Source: Sceloporus undulatus
Taxonomy: Eukaryota > Chordata > Lepidosauria > Squamata > Phrynosomatidae
Length of the DNA stretch: 64,000 bases
Assembly (NCBI RefSeq): GCF_019175285.1
Contig: NC_056527.1
Span: forward strand, 111,424,389 to 111,488,388
Reading direction: 5' to 3'
Shown: positions 1 through 12,020 of the stretch, in pieces
How the letters are laid out: each line of letters opens with the position of its first letter
How positions within the stretch are numbered: position 1 is the stretch's first letter
Made by a program: the position numbers and the translations under genes
The notes under the pieces: model-generated
The model's database searches: none
What the model was told of the DNA's origin: nothing
The model's input: only the letters and a program-made list of their open reading frames with translations

Positions 1-91
1 TGGAGGTCTTTCTTTCATAGATCTGCCAGCTGACTTGACAACAATTGACAACAAATATAAGCTCTGGGTTAGCTTGTCCTGCCATAACTCT

Positions 92-308
92 GATCCAAAA
101 TACACTGCAGGAATAATGCAGTTGGAGACCCCTTTAATTGCCCTGGCTCAGTGCTAGGGAATCTGGAACTGAACTTTATTGGGGACCCGGATCTCTCTGA
201 CAAAGAAGTCTAAATGTCTCACAAAACTACAGCCCCCAGAATTTCCTAGCATTGAGCCAGGGCAGTTAAAGCCATCTCCAACTGCATTATTCCTGCAGTG
301 TGTTTGAG
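92..308. mobile_element. Foldback MITE, GGATCCAAAACACACTGCAG-ended subfamily
   Basis: A near-palindromic element. The left end ATCCAAAATACACTGCAG is mirrored by CTGCAGTGTGTTTGAGAC on the right, and the arms GGCTCAGTGCTAGG and CCTAGCATTGAGCC are inverted copies. It belongs to the dispersed family found repeatedly in this window. Confidence 0.8.
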
Positions 309-1107
309 ACCTCTGTTATCCTATTGCAGATTGGTCCTGCCTCGAGCCTTGCAGCCAACCGAGTGATATATAGTCCTATTTGTGCCTGGCAGCTGGGTGG
401 GTTTCAATGGGATGCTTAGTCCTCTTATTGCTAGGAGATGGAGTCGTGGGATGCATTATTGAATCTAGGCTGGGAGCAAGGAGGGAAACAAAATAAAATA
501 AATCATATTCAAATGACAATCACCAACTTCAGTTGCCACTTCTAACTTGAAAACACTTGATCCCTTCTGATTTGGGAAGTTGAACAGGAGGTCCCTGGTG
601 TTCTCTGGTGGTCCAGCAGCAAACAAGCCTGAACCTATTCAGTTTCAAGCTTGTTTGGTGCAGGAATGGGAGACTACCAAGGAATACCAGGGACCTCCAA
701 GTGGAGCTAGGGAATAATCCTTCCAGAATCCCTACAACATTGCTGCCAGTCAGAATCAACAACTCTGGACAATCTGGGCCAACAGTGTGACTCAGTATAA
801 GGCACCTTTCAACTGGGTTTATGCATTTCAGATCTCTTCCACTTTAGTTTAAGAGCTTGGGGTGAGGAGAGACTCAGAGCGAGCCCAGCTGTCTTTGTAA
901 ATGGCTCTTTAAAAAGAATGAAAGGACAAATCCTTTCCCCAAAGTGCTTGCAGTTGGGGATTGGGGTAAGCAAGAAAGAGCAAAAGAAAGGAAGGGAGGT
1001 TTATTTACTTGTAACACTGATATCCTGTGTTTTTCAGTGAATTCAAAGTAGCATACACGGCTCTCCTCCATACTTTGTCCTCACAACAAGAAACAATCTA
1101 CGCTGTT
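309..1107. other. No gene; contains an imperfect inverted repeat at about 585-701
   Basis: AGGTCCCTGG near 588 and CCAGGGACCT near 692 are the outer ends of a foldback whose arms also pair AAACAAGCCTGAA with TTCAAGCTTGTTT. It is likely another short palindromic DNA transposon. The rest shows nothing recognisable. Confidence 0.5.
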
Positions 1108-1322
1108 GAAATAATGAACCTTAACACCTCTTTAAGTGCTGTAGCTCCATGGAATCCTGGAATTTGTAGCTTTACAAGCTCTTTAGCTTTCGCTGCCAAA
1201 GATGCCTAACTATAAATCCCAGGATTCTATAGTTCCATCACTACCTTTATTGAGTTTCTTGGGGGGGGGGATGACAGATAAACTGGTGTCAAAATGCATT
1301 ACTTCTACAGTGCAGATGCAAC
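1108..1322. mobile_element. Degenerate foldback MITE
   Basis: GCTGTAGCTCCATGGAATCC on the left and GGTGTCAAAATGCATTACTT...GTGCAGATGC on the right match the dispersed foldback family. The centre carries a C/G-run insertion and is eroded. Confidence 0.6.
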
Positions 1323-2026
1323 CCCTATGAAATAGGTCTCCCAAGGTCAGCCAGTGTGTTTTATGGCTTAGTACAGAACAGAAGTTGCCTTTTTTATTTC
1401 ACAAGTCCTGATCCAACACTCTGACCACTACCTTGCACTGGCTTAGGTAAAAGGATTAGGAGGTCGTGTGAAAAACCTTGGGGAGAAAGTGAGTCATGGG
1501 GAATATTTTGATGGAAACAAGAAAACATAGTTGTTAAATATCCCCCTTTCCCTCCTCCTTCTCCCTCTTCCATTGTTATTAAAATCAAAATTAAAAAGAG
1601 AAATGTGCAAAGAGAATGCTATGTTCTTCCTGGTTAACTTCCAGCCATTTGCCAAAGTATGTGTAAAAATGACAAATGTACAGACCTTAAGCATAACATA
1701 TGAAGGTTTTATTTTTGGATTGCAGCTTCCAGGATCCTTCAAACTGGCTTGCAAGGGGAGGGGGATGTGGGATTTGTAGTCCAGAGATAGAGAGAAAGAG
1801 AGAGAGCTCTTCCAAACTCTGTTTCTAACTTTAAACACATTTCTAGAGATGGATCTATTCTGGTGGAGCCATGGGGTCTTGTAAGTCAGCCTCTTGTAGC
1901 AATTGGACTAGGACTATGGGTAACCAGATTTCCTCCAGTCCTTGCTCAGCCCCAGAAGCCCACTAGCTGACTTTGACAAGAATAAATCTTGCCAAGAACT
2001 GCCTATGACAGGGTCACCATATGTTT
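1323..2026. other. No gene recognised
   Basis: AT-rich sequence with purine/pyrimidine-rich patches (1545-1575, 1788-1806). Nothing supportable was seen. Confidence 0.5.
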
Positions 2027-2028
2027 GA

Positions 2029-2190
2029 GAGCCAGTGTGATGTAGTGAACGTTGGACAAGAATGCCAGAAGATTGGGGTTCAAATCCTAGTTCAGCCCTG
2101 GAAACCCACAGGGTGACCTTGGGCAAGTCATTCTTTCTCAGTCTCAGAGGAGGGCAATGGCCAATGTCCCTGAACAAATCTTACATTGAA
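2029..2190 (+). repeat. tRNA-derived SINE (CORE/MIR-like body)
   Basis: The tRNA-like head has a B-box-like GGGTTCAAATCC stretch, followed by GTGACCTTGGGCAAGTCA and CTCAGTCTCAGAGG, which resembles the MIR/CORE-SINE body. The 3' tail is truncated. It is the same family as the copies listed below. Confidence 0.8.
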
Positions 2191-2744
2191 AGCCCTGGGG
2201 CAGAGTTTTCATAAGTTGCAGTTGACCAAAAAGCACACAATTAGAACAACTGCAGCAGCAGCAGCAGCATGGGGTCATGTTAGTTGCACAGCGGACACAT
2301 CCATGCAGCGTACGACAGCATCAGCAGGAAGGGGGGAAAGGGCAAATTCAGGGCAAGGAACTGAAAATAAAGTGGACAGTATTGTGATACATTTATATAT
2401 TGCAACCACCTTTGGAATGCTGTGTACAGTTCTGGTTGTTCTGTCTTTGAAAGGGATACTGTAGAGTTAAAGAAGGACGTGCAGAAAAGGGCAGCCAACA
2501 ATGGTTATTTGAGGAGGAGAGTTTCCTTCTGCAAGGAACAACTAATGAATTGAAAAGAGACCCAAAGGGTAAGGGTAGTCCCGCAATGTATGTGTGTGGG
2601 GGGTTAAGGAATTGAGAAGAGACCCCCAACAGATAGGGGAAGCAGAGCTCATGGGAGAGCAATGAGCTAAGGCAACCCTATTGTGGGGTTTCTTAGCATG
2701 ATTTGTTCAGGGGAGGTTTGACATTGACTTCTCTAAAAAACTGA
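2191..2744. other. No gene; short (GCA)n tract
   Basis: Contains a GCA trinucleotide run at about 2251-2270 and an otherwise unremarkable purine-rich sequence. Confidence 0.5.
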
Positions 2745-3503
2745 ATTTCAACACATAGAAATGTAAGGTACTGCACTTAGGGTGGAAAAATGAAATCAAC
2801 AGATATAGGGTGGGAGACACCTGGCTGAATGAAAGTACATGTGAAAGGGATCTGAGAGTCCAAGTAGACCACAAGTTGAACATGAGTCAACAGTGCGATG
2901 TGGCAGCTAACAAGGCCAATGTGATTTTAGGCTGCATCAATAAAAGTTTAGTGTCTAGATCAGGGGAAGTAATAGTGCCACTCTTTTCTGCTCTGGTCAG
3001 GCCCCACCTGGAATATTGTGTCCTGTTCTGGGCCCCACAATTTAAGAAGAACATTGAGAAACTGGAGCGTGTCCAAAATGGAGAAGAGTCTGGAAACCAT
3101 GCCCTATGAGGAACGCCTTAGGGACCTGGGGATGTTTAGCCTGGAGAAGAGAAGGTTAAGAGATGATATGATAGTCCTGTTTAAATATTTGAAGGGATGT
3201 CACATTGAGGAGGGAGCAAGCTTGTTTTCTGCTGCTCCAGAGAACAGGATCCGGAGCAATGGATGCAAACTGTAGGAAAAGAGATTCCAGCTCAACATTA
3301 GGAGGAACTTCCTAACAGTAAGGGCTGTTCGACAGTGGAACAAACTCCCTCGGAGTGTAGAGGAGTCTCCATCCTTAGAGGTCTTTAAATAGAGGCTTGA
3401 TGGCCATCTGTCGGGAATGCTTTGATTTAGATTTCCTGCATGGCAGGGGGTTGGACTGGATGGCCCTTGCGGTCTCTTCCAACTCTATGATTCTATGATC
3501 CTC
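2745..3503 (+). mobile_element. CR1 LINE, 3' part of ORF2 and 3' end
   Basis: The translation shows RPHLEYCVLFWAPQFKKNIE, then a frame break, then EERLRDLGMFSLEKRRLRDD and GCHIEEGASLFSAAPENR, the C-terminal end of CR1 reverse transcriptase. The element finishes with the CR1-typical octamer repeat ATTCTATGATTCTATGATC. It is 5'-truncated and disabled, but little diverged from the other CR1 copies here. Confidence 0.9.
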
Positions 3504-4025
3504 CTGATGCTGAGAGCATGTGACTTGCCCAACCATCACCATCACCTCCTCCTCCTTATTCCATCAACCATCATGAGCAGGTTGGGTATTCTTGGAGTTG
3601 CAGTAAAAAAAAAAAGATCTTTTCTATTTTTACATGTTCATAATCAAAGCGCTGCATGTTAACCAAGGAATAACATATCCAGCTACTAGCCTATGTAAGT
3701 AGCTTGTCCACGCTATGAATGTAATGCATAGCAAGGAAGATGAATGAATCTTCTAATGAGATACTAGAACAAGGGGTCACCCAGAATTTCTGAAGGACAT
3801 CAGATTCATGAAAGAAAGTACAGCCTATTGAATATTTCTACATTTTGTTTTATGTTAATGGCCTGCTTTTCTCACAATGAGCTCAAGGCAAAATATATGA
3901 CTGTTCTCTTTCCTCTTCATCCTCACAAGTACCCTATGAAGTAGCTCAGGCTGGAGGAGAAATTTGTCTAAGGTGAAGTGAGTTTGATAGCTGAGCAGTG
4001 TACCTGTATCTCTCAAAGCCTAGGT
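3504..4025. other. No gene; possible old LINE/CORE fragment
   Basis: The part around 3895-3990 (CCTCACAAGTACCCTATGAAGTAGC) resembles the ancient LINE/CORE repeats common in amniotes, but it is too short to assign. Confidence 0.35.
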
Positions 4026-4206
4026 TCATCTAGAAACAGTGCAGTTTGACACCACTTGTCATGGCTCCATCCTACAGAATCCTGGGATCTAGTTCCTTGT
4101 GGCATCAGCACTCTTTGGCAAAGTAGGCTGCATAGGATTGCATAGGATGGTGCTACAGCACTTAAAGTGTTGTCAAAGTGCATTATTTCAACACTGTAGA
4201 TGCATC
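4026..4206. mobile_element. Foldback MITE (TGCATCT-ended subfamily)
   Basis: The left end is TTCATCTAGAAACAGTGCAG and the right end CAACACTGTAGATGCATCC. Internal GACACCACTT and AAGTGTTGTC are inverted. Confidence 0.75.
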
Positions 4207-4267
4207 CTCAGTCCCCTAATGCTGCTTTTTGGGGGGGATTAATGGCCTTGAGATATGCTGATGGCCT

Positions 4268-4480
4268 TGCTGTTGTTGTTGTGTACCTTCAAGTAGTTTC
4301 TGACTTATTGTGGCCCTACTGCAGGGTTTTCTTGCCAAGATTTGTTCAGAGGAGGTTTGCCATTGCTTTCCCGAGGCTGAGAGCATGTGACTTGTCCAAA
4401 GTGACCCAGTGGGCTTCATGGTGGAGCTGGGAATTGAACACTAATGTCCAAAGTCAGTGCCCTCAAACTGTTAAAAAGGG
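4268..4480 (-). repeat. tRNA-derived SINE, antisense copy
   Basis: Starts with GTTGTTGTTGTGTACCTTCA, the reverse of the ACAACAACAA tail, and continues through TTGCCATTGCTTTCC and GAATTGAACAC, the reversed B-box region. Confidence 0.85.
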
Positions 4481-4773
4481 GATGATGTTGAATCAGATAG
4501 AAGACAAGCAGGCCAAGGAATTTGCCAAGATATTTAAATGAAGCCTCCACATTCAGGACAATCTTCCAAATGTTGGCTGCAGCCAAGACAAGTAATGGTT
4601 GAGAGCTGCCATTCCCATGCCTTGCTTGTGAGCTTCCTAGTAACTACAACTTCCAGGATCCCCCAACCAGCAGAGTTAACAGCCGTACTGCCTGGGTGGC
4701 TCTCAGAGTTATAGTCCAAAAAAGCCTATGTTTTCCCAGCTCTCTGCTGGACCAGATAGCCAATGTCTTGATC

Positions 4774-5338
4774 CAGGGGTATAGCTGCTTGCAACTTGGC
4801 CCCCCAATAAGAGTACTGCCCTCTCAATGATATTTGCCTTAAGTCCCCAAATTTCTAGTACTGTACTGCAATAATTTATGATTTCAGTTTAGCATTTAAA
4901 AATAGAAATTTAGTTTAGCTATCCAGAGAAAAGGGGCAGGCAAAGTTACCAAGGGAACGCAAACACAGAAAACGTAAAGAGTTCAGTTGTTTTTCATAGC
5001 CTCACTCTCTGAAATGTTAGACATTTGGGGACTGTTAGGGGTTTGAGTGTTGGACTACTAGAACTCTGAAGACCAGGTCTCAATTCTCAGCTTGCCATGA
5101 AACCCATTGAGTGACGTTGGGCAAGTCATGCTCTCTCAGCTGCAGGGGAAGGCAATGGCAAGCCTCCTCTGATCACATCTTGCCAAGTAAACCCTGATAG
5201 GTTTGCCTTTGGGTTGCTACAAGTCAGAAATGACTTGAAGACACACAACAAGAACAAAGTGAAATTTCATTGGGGGAACAATACTGTTATTTGGAGGAGC
5301 AATGCCTTTATGTCCCTACCCCCCCAGCTACACCCCTG
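4774..5338. mobile_element. DNA transposon with CAGGGGTRTAGCTG termini, interrupted by a SINE
   Basis: The left end CAGGGGTATAGCTG and the reversed right end CAGGGGTGTAGCTGG form a terminal inverted repeat. A full SINE (5036-5255) sits inside. A related intact copy with CAGGGATGTAGC ends is at 54789-54945. It is probably a hAT-type non-autonomous element, but no clear target duplication was seen here. Confidence 0.55.
5036..5255 (+). repeat. tRNA-derived SINE, near full length
   Basis: GTTTGAGTGTTGGACTACTA head, GGGCAAGTCATGCTCTCTCA body, and the tail AAATGACTTGAAGACACACA followed by ACAAGAAC. It lies inside the CAGGGG-ended DNA transposon. Confidence 0.85.
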
Positions 5339-6384
5339 GCCTGGTCCAGTTGTTGTCTTCATCTTCCACTTTATTACATTTGTTAGATGATATTTCCTAA
5401 AGCAAGACTCGTGCTGCTTTAGAACAATTAATAGATGTAAGAGTCGAAAGCAAAAACAATTATGTTCTTATTGCCTTGGGAGGTACTGCGTTTGCTAGCC
5501 CCCGCTCTCATCCCAAGAGCTTGTGGCATGGTTTAATTTCCAAACCGAGTGGATGCCAGAACTCAGATCTCCTTGGAAAGCGGCATACTGTGACCTACCC
5601 TCAAAGAGCTGTATTTTAATCCTCAAATCTGCTAGGCCTGGTTGTGGATGCTGCTGAGCAAAGAGGGTTGCAGGATGGTTTGATTTAATTCGGTAATTTT
5701 AAATCATGATTCACATCACTGATCAGGATGGGAGGGAGATCCAAGGAAGAGGATTTAAGTCGAGTTCCATGCACCATGTATCTCCATCGAATAAATAATG
5801 CATACTAATTGGTTAATCTAAACATTAAAAGAGGTTAATTTGTAACTGAATGTGTTACACTTTTTTCCTGTTGCGGTTACTGTCTGTTTCACTTCTCTTG
5901 CATCTACTTGTTTCTCTGTTTTGTACCAATTCCTGGCCCCGCCTTGAAAAGGAAAGGCCAGTTCACTAAACCTCAAAAGATTTTTTAGCTGTTTGGCTTT
6001 GACAATAAAGGACTTGGAAGGGAGGGTGGAGCTGTTGGTTTATTTCAAAAGGCAGAAAAGATATGCCCTTGTTTGCTGAAGGAGAGTAAATATCTGTGGT
6101 TTGAGACCCGAGGATACTGCAGAAAAGAGAAAAAAGGGAAAGAAGGTTAAAAATAGGAGCATACAGATGAATAGCATTATCTGAAGACTAAATCTATGAT
6201 ATGACCTTGCATGCCTGAGGTGATAGGCCTCTTAGGACAGCTATTTGCACTTCCAAAACCAGGGCTTGGAAATGTTACTTTTTAAAACTGCAACTCTCAG
6301 AATCCCTAGCCAGCATGGTCACTGAGGTCTGGCCCAAAAGAGGCCACCTTGGATCTTGCACAAGGAGAAAAGTGATAGGATAAA

Positions 6385-6445
6385 TAGAGAAGAGAAGAGA
6401 AGAGAAGAGAAGAGAAGAGAAGAGAAGAGAAGAGAAGAGAAGAGA
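6385..6445. repeat. (AGAGA)n pentanucleotide microsatellite
   Basis: About twelve near-perfect AGAGA units. Confidence 0.95.
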
Positions 6446-6783
6446 GCCATCACCCAAAAAGGACAGAGGAGCAGGGAGGATACTGATTATTTTAATGTTT
6501 GTGTGTTCATGCATATGAAGAGATGCAATTTCAGAAAGGGTTTCCTTGATTTAAATTAATCAGTGTATATTTTGAGGGAAGGCTGAAACCTGTTGACCCA
6601 TATTCCTGATCATTTTGCTGGGGGGCAACTCAAGGCTCTGGCCTCTAATTCTTTACAAGTTTGGCATCTTTAAACCAGACTTGAACCACGAAGGCTTTCA
6701 AACAGAGAATGCTTTCAGACAGAGCAGTGCCTTTGTAAACTAGGACTCATGGTAACCTGAATGCTTCTTGCTCTCCCCCCCCT

Positions 6784-6801
6784 ACACACACACACCTCTT
6801 A

Positions 6802-6832
<31 letters not shown>

Positions 6833-6833
6833 C
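6784..6833. repeat. (CA)n microsatellite, interrupted
   Basis: Two CA runs separated by CTCTTACTCTTA. Confidence 0.9.
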
Positions 6834-7999
6834 AGTTACCTACCCTAAGCCTGCATATAATAATTTGCCAGCTAAGACACCACGACACGCTTTTGATGAA
6901 ATGAACCACAAAAGCTTATTCTGACTAAAACGTATTCATCTTAAAGGTCAAACAAAGCTTTTTGCTGATTTGGTTTCTACTGATTAGCTTCACCACCTTC
7001 ACTGGAAAATATCTTATCTTAGGATCCAAGCCATGTCTCCTGCGGTTTTTTATCTGTAAAACCAAAGCTATCACTCTGTGTATACTGGTGTGAGTATAAC
7101 ATTTCCTGGTTTGACAAACCATGTTCTAGCAGCTGGGAGTCACCTCTTCCTTTCTTCTCACTTTAATGTCTTTGGGCCTATCTGCTGATCCTCCTTATCT
7201 TAACAGTTCCTTGTTAAGTCCCAAAATAGGGAACCCTAGGTTATAGTCATATATGCTCACTGAGGTGCCTTGTTGATCTCAACAGGACTTATTTCTGAGT
7301 AGGCATGTAAAGGACTAACTGCGATTTTACTACTTAGGATTCAAACCCACAGTGCTGATATGAGAACATGGCTTACATTCCTGTTACCCTGAATCTAGAT
7401 CCCAGGCTGACATTGAATATGTACCAGTTCTTTGGTTTCTGTGGGGCCAGTTGTAAGTGCACACTGCAAATGCAATCACAATGGCATAAGTAGTTTTCAG
7501 ATTTAAAACAGTTTTTAAATTTGACAGAAACAATACAATTTACTCTGCACAAAAACCAGCACATAGACAGTCCCTCAAAGTGCCATGAACCTCACAAAAC
7601 ACCAGAGAAATCTTGCTGCTCAACAGTTACAGTAAGCAACATCAAAACCCTAAATGAAAATACAAAATAGATATCAACAAATAATACAAAGTTCAAGATA
7701 GGGAGTTTACCTTTCTGTTCCCATCTGAATCCACACATGACCTAATATGACCTAATTGAAAGTGGCAAGGGCCCAGGTCTTATCCTGACAAATACAGATC
7801 CTCTTCCCTCTAGCTCTCTCTCCAAACTGAACTAAGTGCACACACATAAACACCTAGTCAAACCAATAATTTATAGGGATTACAAATACAAACCTACTTG
7901 TAATCTACACACACTGAAGTTCAACTTTGTAGAAAACTTTTAATGTAGTTGAAGGCCCACCTATTAGAGGTGCTTTAATTTTTGCACTGGAAGGAAGTT

Positions 8000-8056
8000 A
8001 GACTCACTAGATGAACACTAGGTCACCTTCAAACTCTACAATTCTGTGATTCTTCC
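8000..8056 (+). mobile_element. CR1 3' terminal fragment
   Basis: ACTAGATGAACACTAGGTCA and then AACTCTACAATTCTGTGATT is the usual CR1 3' end with the ATTCTRTG repeat. Confidence 0.65.
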
Positions 8057-8577
8057 TGGTCCACTTTGACTTCAGGTAAAACCTCATGCTGGATGCAGAT
8101 TTGTACCCAAACATCCATGGTCCTCTGGTCACTGGTTCTCAAACTTTTGTTCTCCAGATATTTTGGATTTCACTTATCAGAATCTGTGACCAGTGGACAA
8201 GCTATTTTGAGACTTTTGGGAAGTGAAGGACAAAACACATGAAAGGCCAAAGTCTGAGAACTGCAGTTCTGTGCTTGCATTTGAGAATTTTTGTGAGTTT
8301 TTGTGGTGGTGGTAGAGTAATTCTCCATGGAAGGGAAGACTATAATAAACCAGTTCAGGATGCAACATGCATCCAGGCACAATGTGTGGTGCGCGGCCAA
8401 AGGCAATACACATTTGCAAGCTCTGACACTGCAAGAACAACTCTGCATCTGCAGCCTTGAACTGAAAGCTGATGTTCCACATTGGACAAAAAATTCCCAT
8501 TGTTTCCGTAGTTGTTTCGGTACACATGCATAACACAATAACAGGATTCTAGCCACAATTTAGAATTATTTACAGGT

Positions 8578-8700
8578 GATTGAATCGTAGGATCTTAGAG
8601 TTAGAAGAGACCTCAAGGGCCTTCAAGTCCAATCTCCTGCCACACAATATAGGTTATGAACCCCATTGTTCCTTGTAATTGCTCTCTCAAAGTCTTTTCC
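8578..8700 (-). mobile_element. CR1 3' terminal fragment, antisense
   Basis: GAATCGTAGGATCTTAGAGT and TAGAAGAGACCTCAAGGGCC are the reverse of the CR1 3' end. Confidence 0.7.
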
Positions 8701-9904
8701 TATACGGGCAAGATGTAGCAATACAGGATTCATGAGGCCAGTCTTGTCCTGCTGTGAAAAGCCAGGTCTCATTAAACATCTTACAGAAGGTGACTAAACT
8801 CCCCCTATTGCAATCCCTTCCCCAGCAAGAAAATCCCCCCACTCTTCTCTCTTCAGACTCTTCAATGCAATAATAGGGGCTTCATGGATAATGGATACAC
8901 AAGATTGCATCAGATATATTGTTATAATTATATTGTTAATTTTGGGGATTGGATGATAGGGATTGGTGTGTTTATCATGGTCAATTTTTAAAAGGGGATG
9001 GAAGTTGTAGTCCAAAAATCTGGTATGTGCTGGGTTGTGCTGTAAAACCAGGACAGCTGGTAGCCATCTTTTGATGGTGAGATCCACAAATGTACTATGG
9101 AATGGGTTTTGTCTGCCTTAATTCTCCTGCCAGTTGATTCCATCAGATGACCCTGAGTTCCCACATCCTAAGAGTGGGAAGTAGGCAAGCACCCCTCCCT
9201 TTCTCTCCTGTTCCCGTTATTCTTTTTTCGTTCCACTGTGTTGCACATGGAGGAAACAACAAAAAGAAGACACCCCAAAGCAGTCAGGACAAAGGCATGC
9301 AGCTTCCACTCTCCCCTGTCCTCCCTCCCCTTTTGAATTCCTTGCAATCCGAACAGAAATGGAATCCCTGCGTCATTCCTCCGCCCTGCATTTCTGTTTC
9401 TTTTGCTTCTGACCTCTTTTAACAAAACCATGCTCACCAGGCTTATCATGCAGTGCCAGAAGACATGAAATGACACCTTGGCCCAAATCCAGTTGCTAGT
9501 CCCAACTAGAGCAGAGCGATTGAATCATAATGCTGCATAGGACATTGCACTGACTCAGTGGGTCTGCTCTAGGTTGAAGGGTGAATTGGTGAATTGGATT
9601 TAGGCCCTAATTTGTCACTAAGTAGATGTTGTGGATGGCATTGTTTTGGAATTATTTGAACACTTTCAGCTTGGCAACCCAGTGCAATGAAAACTCACGC
9701 CTTATACCTCTGTTTATATAGCACTATATGGGAGCATGAATGAAGTCTAATTCTGAGAAGAAAAACATCCCCAAATCCTTTGTAGGGTTCAAGGGTCCCA
9801 TGACAAACAGTCGTCCCAGCAATTGCAGCTGGTGGTTTCCAGTCAGTAGGAAGGTGAATTTGCTCCAGGTTTTTCTACTGTTGTGATTATGATTTTTTAT
9901 ATTT
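8701..9904. other. No gene recognised
   Basis: Several short ORFs on both strands overlap each other and show no family resemblance. No repeat could be named with confidence. Confidence 0.5.
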
Positions 9905-10007
9905 ATATCCCGTGCTCCTCCCAGAATTGAGACTCAAGCAGCTTACAGTTTACAAGAGCCACAGAGTTTAAAACTTACAAAACGTGAACATTAAAACAGA
10001 ATTAAAC
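9905..10007 (-). mobile_element. L2-type LINE 3' tail, antisense
   Basis: TTATATCCCGTGCTCCTCCC followed by CTCAAGCAGCTTACAGTTTA resembles the reverse of the common LINE tail that ends GGCGGCATATAAATAAA. The assignment is by general resemblance. Confidence 0.5.
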
Positions 10008-10358
10008 TGCAGTTGGCCATCCACTTTTGCAGCTTTGACTTTTGTGGATTTGATTATTTGTGGTTTTGATTAATCTCTTCTCTCTAGGAATCTCTAGATT
10101 CTCCAGTGCAACTCTGCCAGAGTTGTGTTGGAGAACCTAGACGCTTCTAGAGAAAACACCTCTCTAGGTATTTGTAGGTCCTTCAGCATGATTCTGTGAA
10201 CAACATCTGGCAGATGTTGTCCATAGAATTGCACTGGAGAACCTGGAGAGTCCTAGAGAGATGTAAAAAAGAATAGTGGGTTTTTTATTCATGTTTTTTT
10301 CACATTTATGGGGGTCCTTTACCCCTAACCCCAGCAAATGTGGAGGGACCACTGTAGT
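10008..10358. mobile_element. Tigger/pogo-like non-autonomous DNA transposon
   Basis: The left end CTGCAGTTGGCCATCCACTT and the reversed right end CTACAGTGGTCCCTCCACAT are inverted, next to TA-rich flanks. The CAGTGGTCCCTC termini are typical of Tigger-related elements. Confidence 0.65.
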
Positions 10359-10439
10359 GACAATATTAAAACACTTCAAATATCTAGTTAAAAGAATAAA
10401 ATGCAATTTAAAAGATTAAAAGGGTATTTAAAACAGCAG

Positions 10440-11560
10440 TTTTAAACAATACAGCACTTTCTAATCTGTTTTTAAAAAACTTTCTGTGTTGAAAGCTTGT
10501 GGGAACAAAAAGGGATTTGGCTACCAATGGAAAGACAGCAAGGAGGGGGCCATTCTGGCCTTCCATTGAAGGCAATTCTAGAGTCAAGGGGCAGCCACCG
10601 AGAAGGCCCTGTCTTACATATTAGCTGTGCTTGTGGAAGCGATAGGAATGAGAGAAGGGCTTCTCCTGATGATCTCAGGGCCTGAGCAGGCTCATATAGG
10701 GAAATATGATCTGCCAGATAACCTGGACCTGAGCCATATAGGGTTTTACAGGTCATAAGCAGCACTTTGAATTGTTCCCGGAAACAAACTGGCAGCCAGT
10801 GGAGTTATTTTTACAAGAGAATAGTATGGTCCCCTGGCACTCTGGCTTCAGCTCTTTGAACTAGCTGAAGCTTCTGAACACTCTTCAAAGGCAGCCCCAT
10901 GTAAAATGCATTGCAGTAGTCCAAATGGGATGTGATTAAGGCATGTACCACTGTGGCCAGATTTGCCATCTTAAGGAGCAGGCATAGCTGGTGCTCAAAC
11001 TTTAAATGTACAAAAGCACTCCTGGCCACTGCAGAAACCTAGGCCTCCAGGTTCAAAGCTGAAACCAGGCGAATCCCCAAGCTGCAAAGCTGTGTTTTCA
11101 GGGGAGTGTAGCCTCATCTAACACAGGATGATCGCTGTTCCCTGATGTGCCTTCCAGCTGAACAGGAACATCACTGTCTTGTCTGGTTTAAGTTTCAATT
11201 TGTTCACCCTCCTCCAGCCATCGACTGATGATAAGCACAGGCTGAAAATCATAACAGCCTCCTTGGATCGGGGTGGAAATGAGTAGTAGAGTTGGGTGCC
11301 ATCTGCATATCAATAGCAAGTAAAAAAGGTAAAGGTTTCCCCTTTGACAAGGTTGTCAAGTCATGTCCACCTGGCACTATGCCCCAGAACTCTGGACATC
11401 TCTCCCAGCAGTTTCATGCATATATGAAACAGCACAGGGAACAAAACAGATCCCCAAGGAACCTCAAAAGCCAGTGGCCAGAGGGTTGAACAGATGTCCT
11501 CCAGAACCTGGGTGCTAACCCATGTACTGGACCAATTTAGGGGGATAGGGTTCAGTTTCT
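10440..11560 (-). mobile_element. L2-clade LINE, part of ORF2
   Basis: Minus-strand frames show RVNKLKLKPDKT, ATVVHALITSHLDYCNAFYM, GLPLKSVQKLQLVQ and then LHWLPV...QFKVLLMTCKTLYG, the thumb and C-terminal end of L2-type reverse transcriptase. The frame is broken in several places, and both the 5' half and 3' UTR are missing. Confidence 0.8.
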
Positions 11561-11809
11561 TTACAATTCAGACTGTAACCTAGAGGGGATTCATCAGCTC
11601 ACTGAAATGGAAGCCACCAGCTGCTGCTCGGGTGTTGCTAATGGAGCAGCCCATGTGGAAAGAATTCTGTAAAACAAAGCAAGGCTGGCCTTGGGATAAA
11701 TAGCTCAATGGGAGTGAAGATATTTCTTCTGTGTTATTTGATATTTGGAGAAGGGGGGGCTTCTAGCCACAGAGCTTGAGAAAGTTGCTTTTTTAAACCT
11801 ACAGCTGCT

Positions 11810-12020
11810 GCTGCACTGCAAAATTAGTGCCATTTGACACCATTTTAACTGTCATGGCTCCATCCCATGGAATCCTAGGATTCGTAATTTGCTGGGGCAC
11901 CGGAGCTCTCTGACAGAGAAGGCCAAATCTCTCACAGAACTACAAATCCCAGAATTCATAGCATTCAGCCATTACAGTTAAAGTATGTCGAACTGCATTC
12001 ATTCGGCAGTGTAGATGTAA
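11810..12020. mobile_element. Foldback MITE
   Basis: Left CTGCACTGCAAAATTAGTGC, right GGCAGTGTAGATGTAACC. The right arm carries ACTACAAATCCCAGAATTC, a ZNF143-like core. Confidence 0.85.

Larger units (their letters stand above)
5339..7999. other. No gene; two microsatellites
   Basis: No coding exon or named repeat was seen except an (AGAGA)n run (6385-6445) and a CA run (6784-6833). The ORF across the pentamer run encodes only repeated EEKRR and is not a gene. Confidence 0.55.

Noticed and set aside
6356-6559. ORF with EEKRR repeats
   Set aside because: Translation of a pentanucleotide microsatellite.
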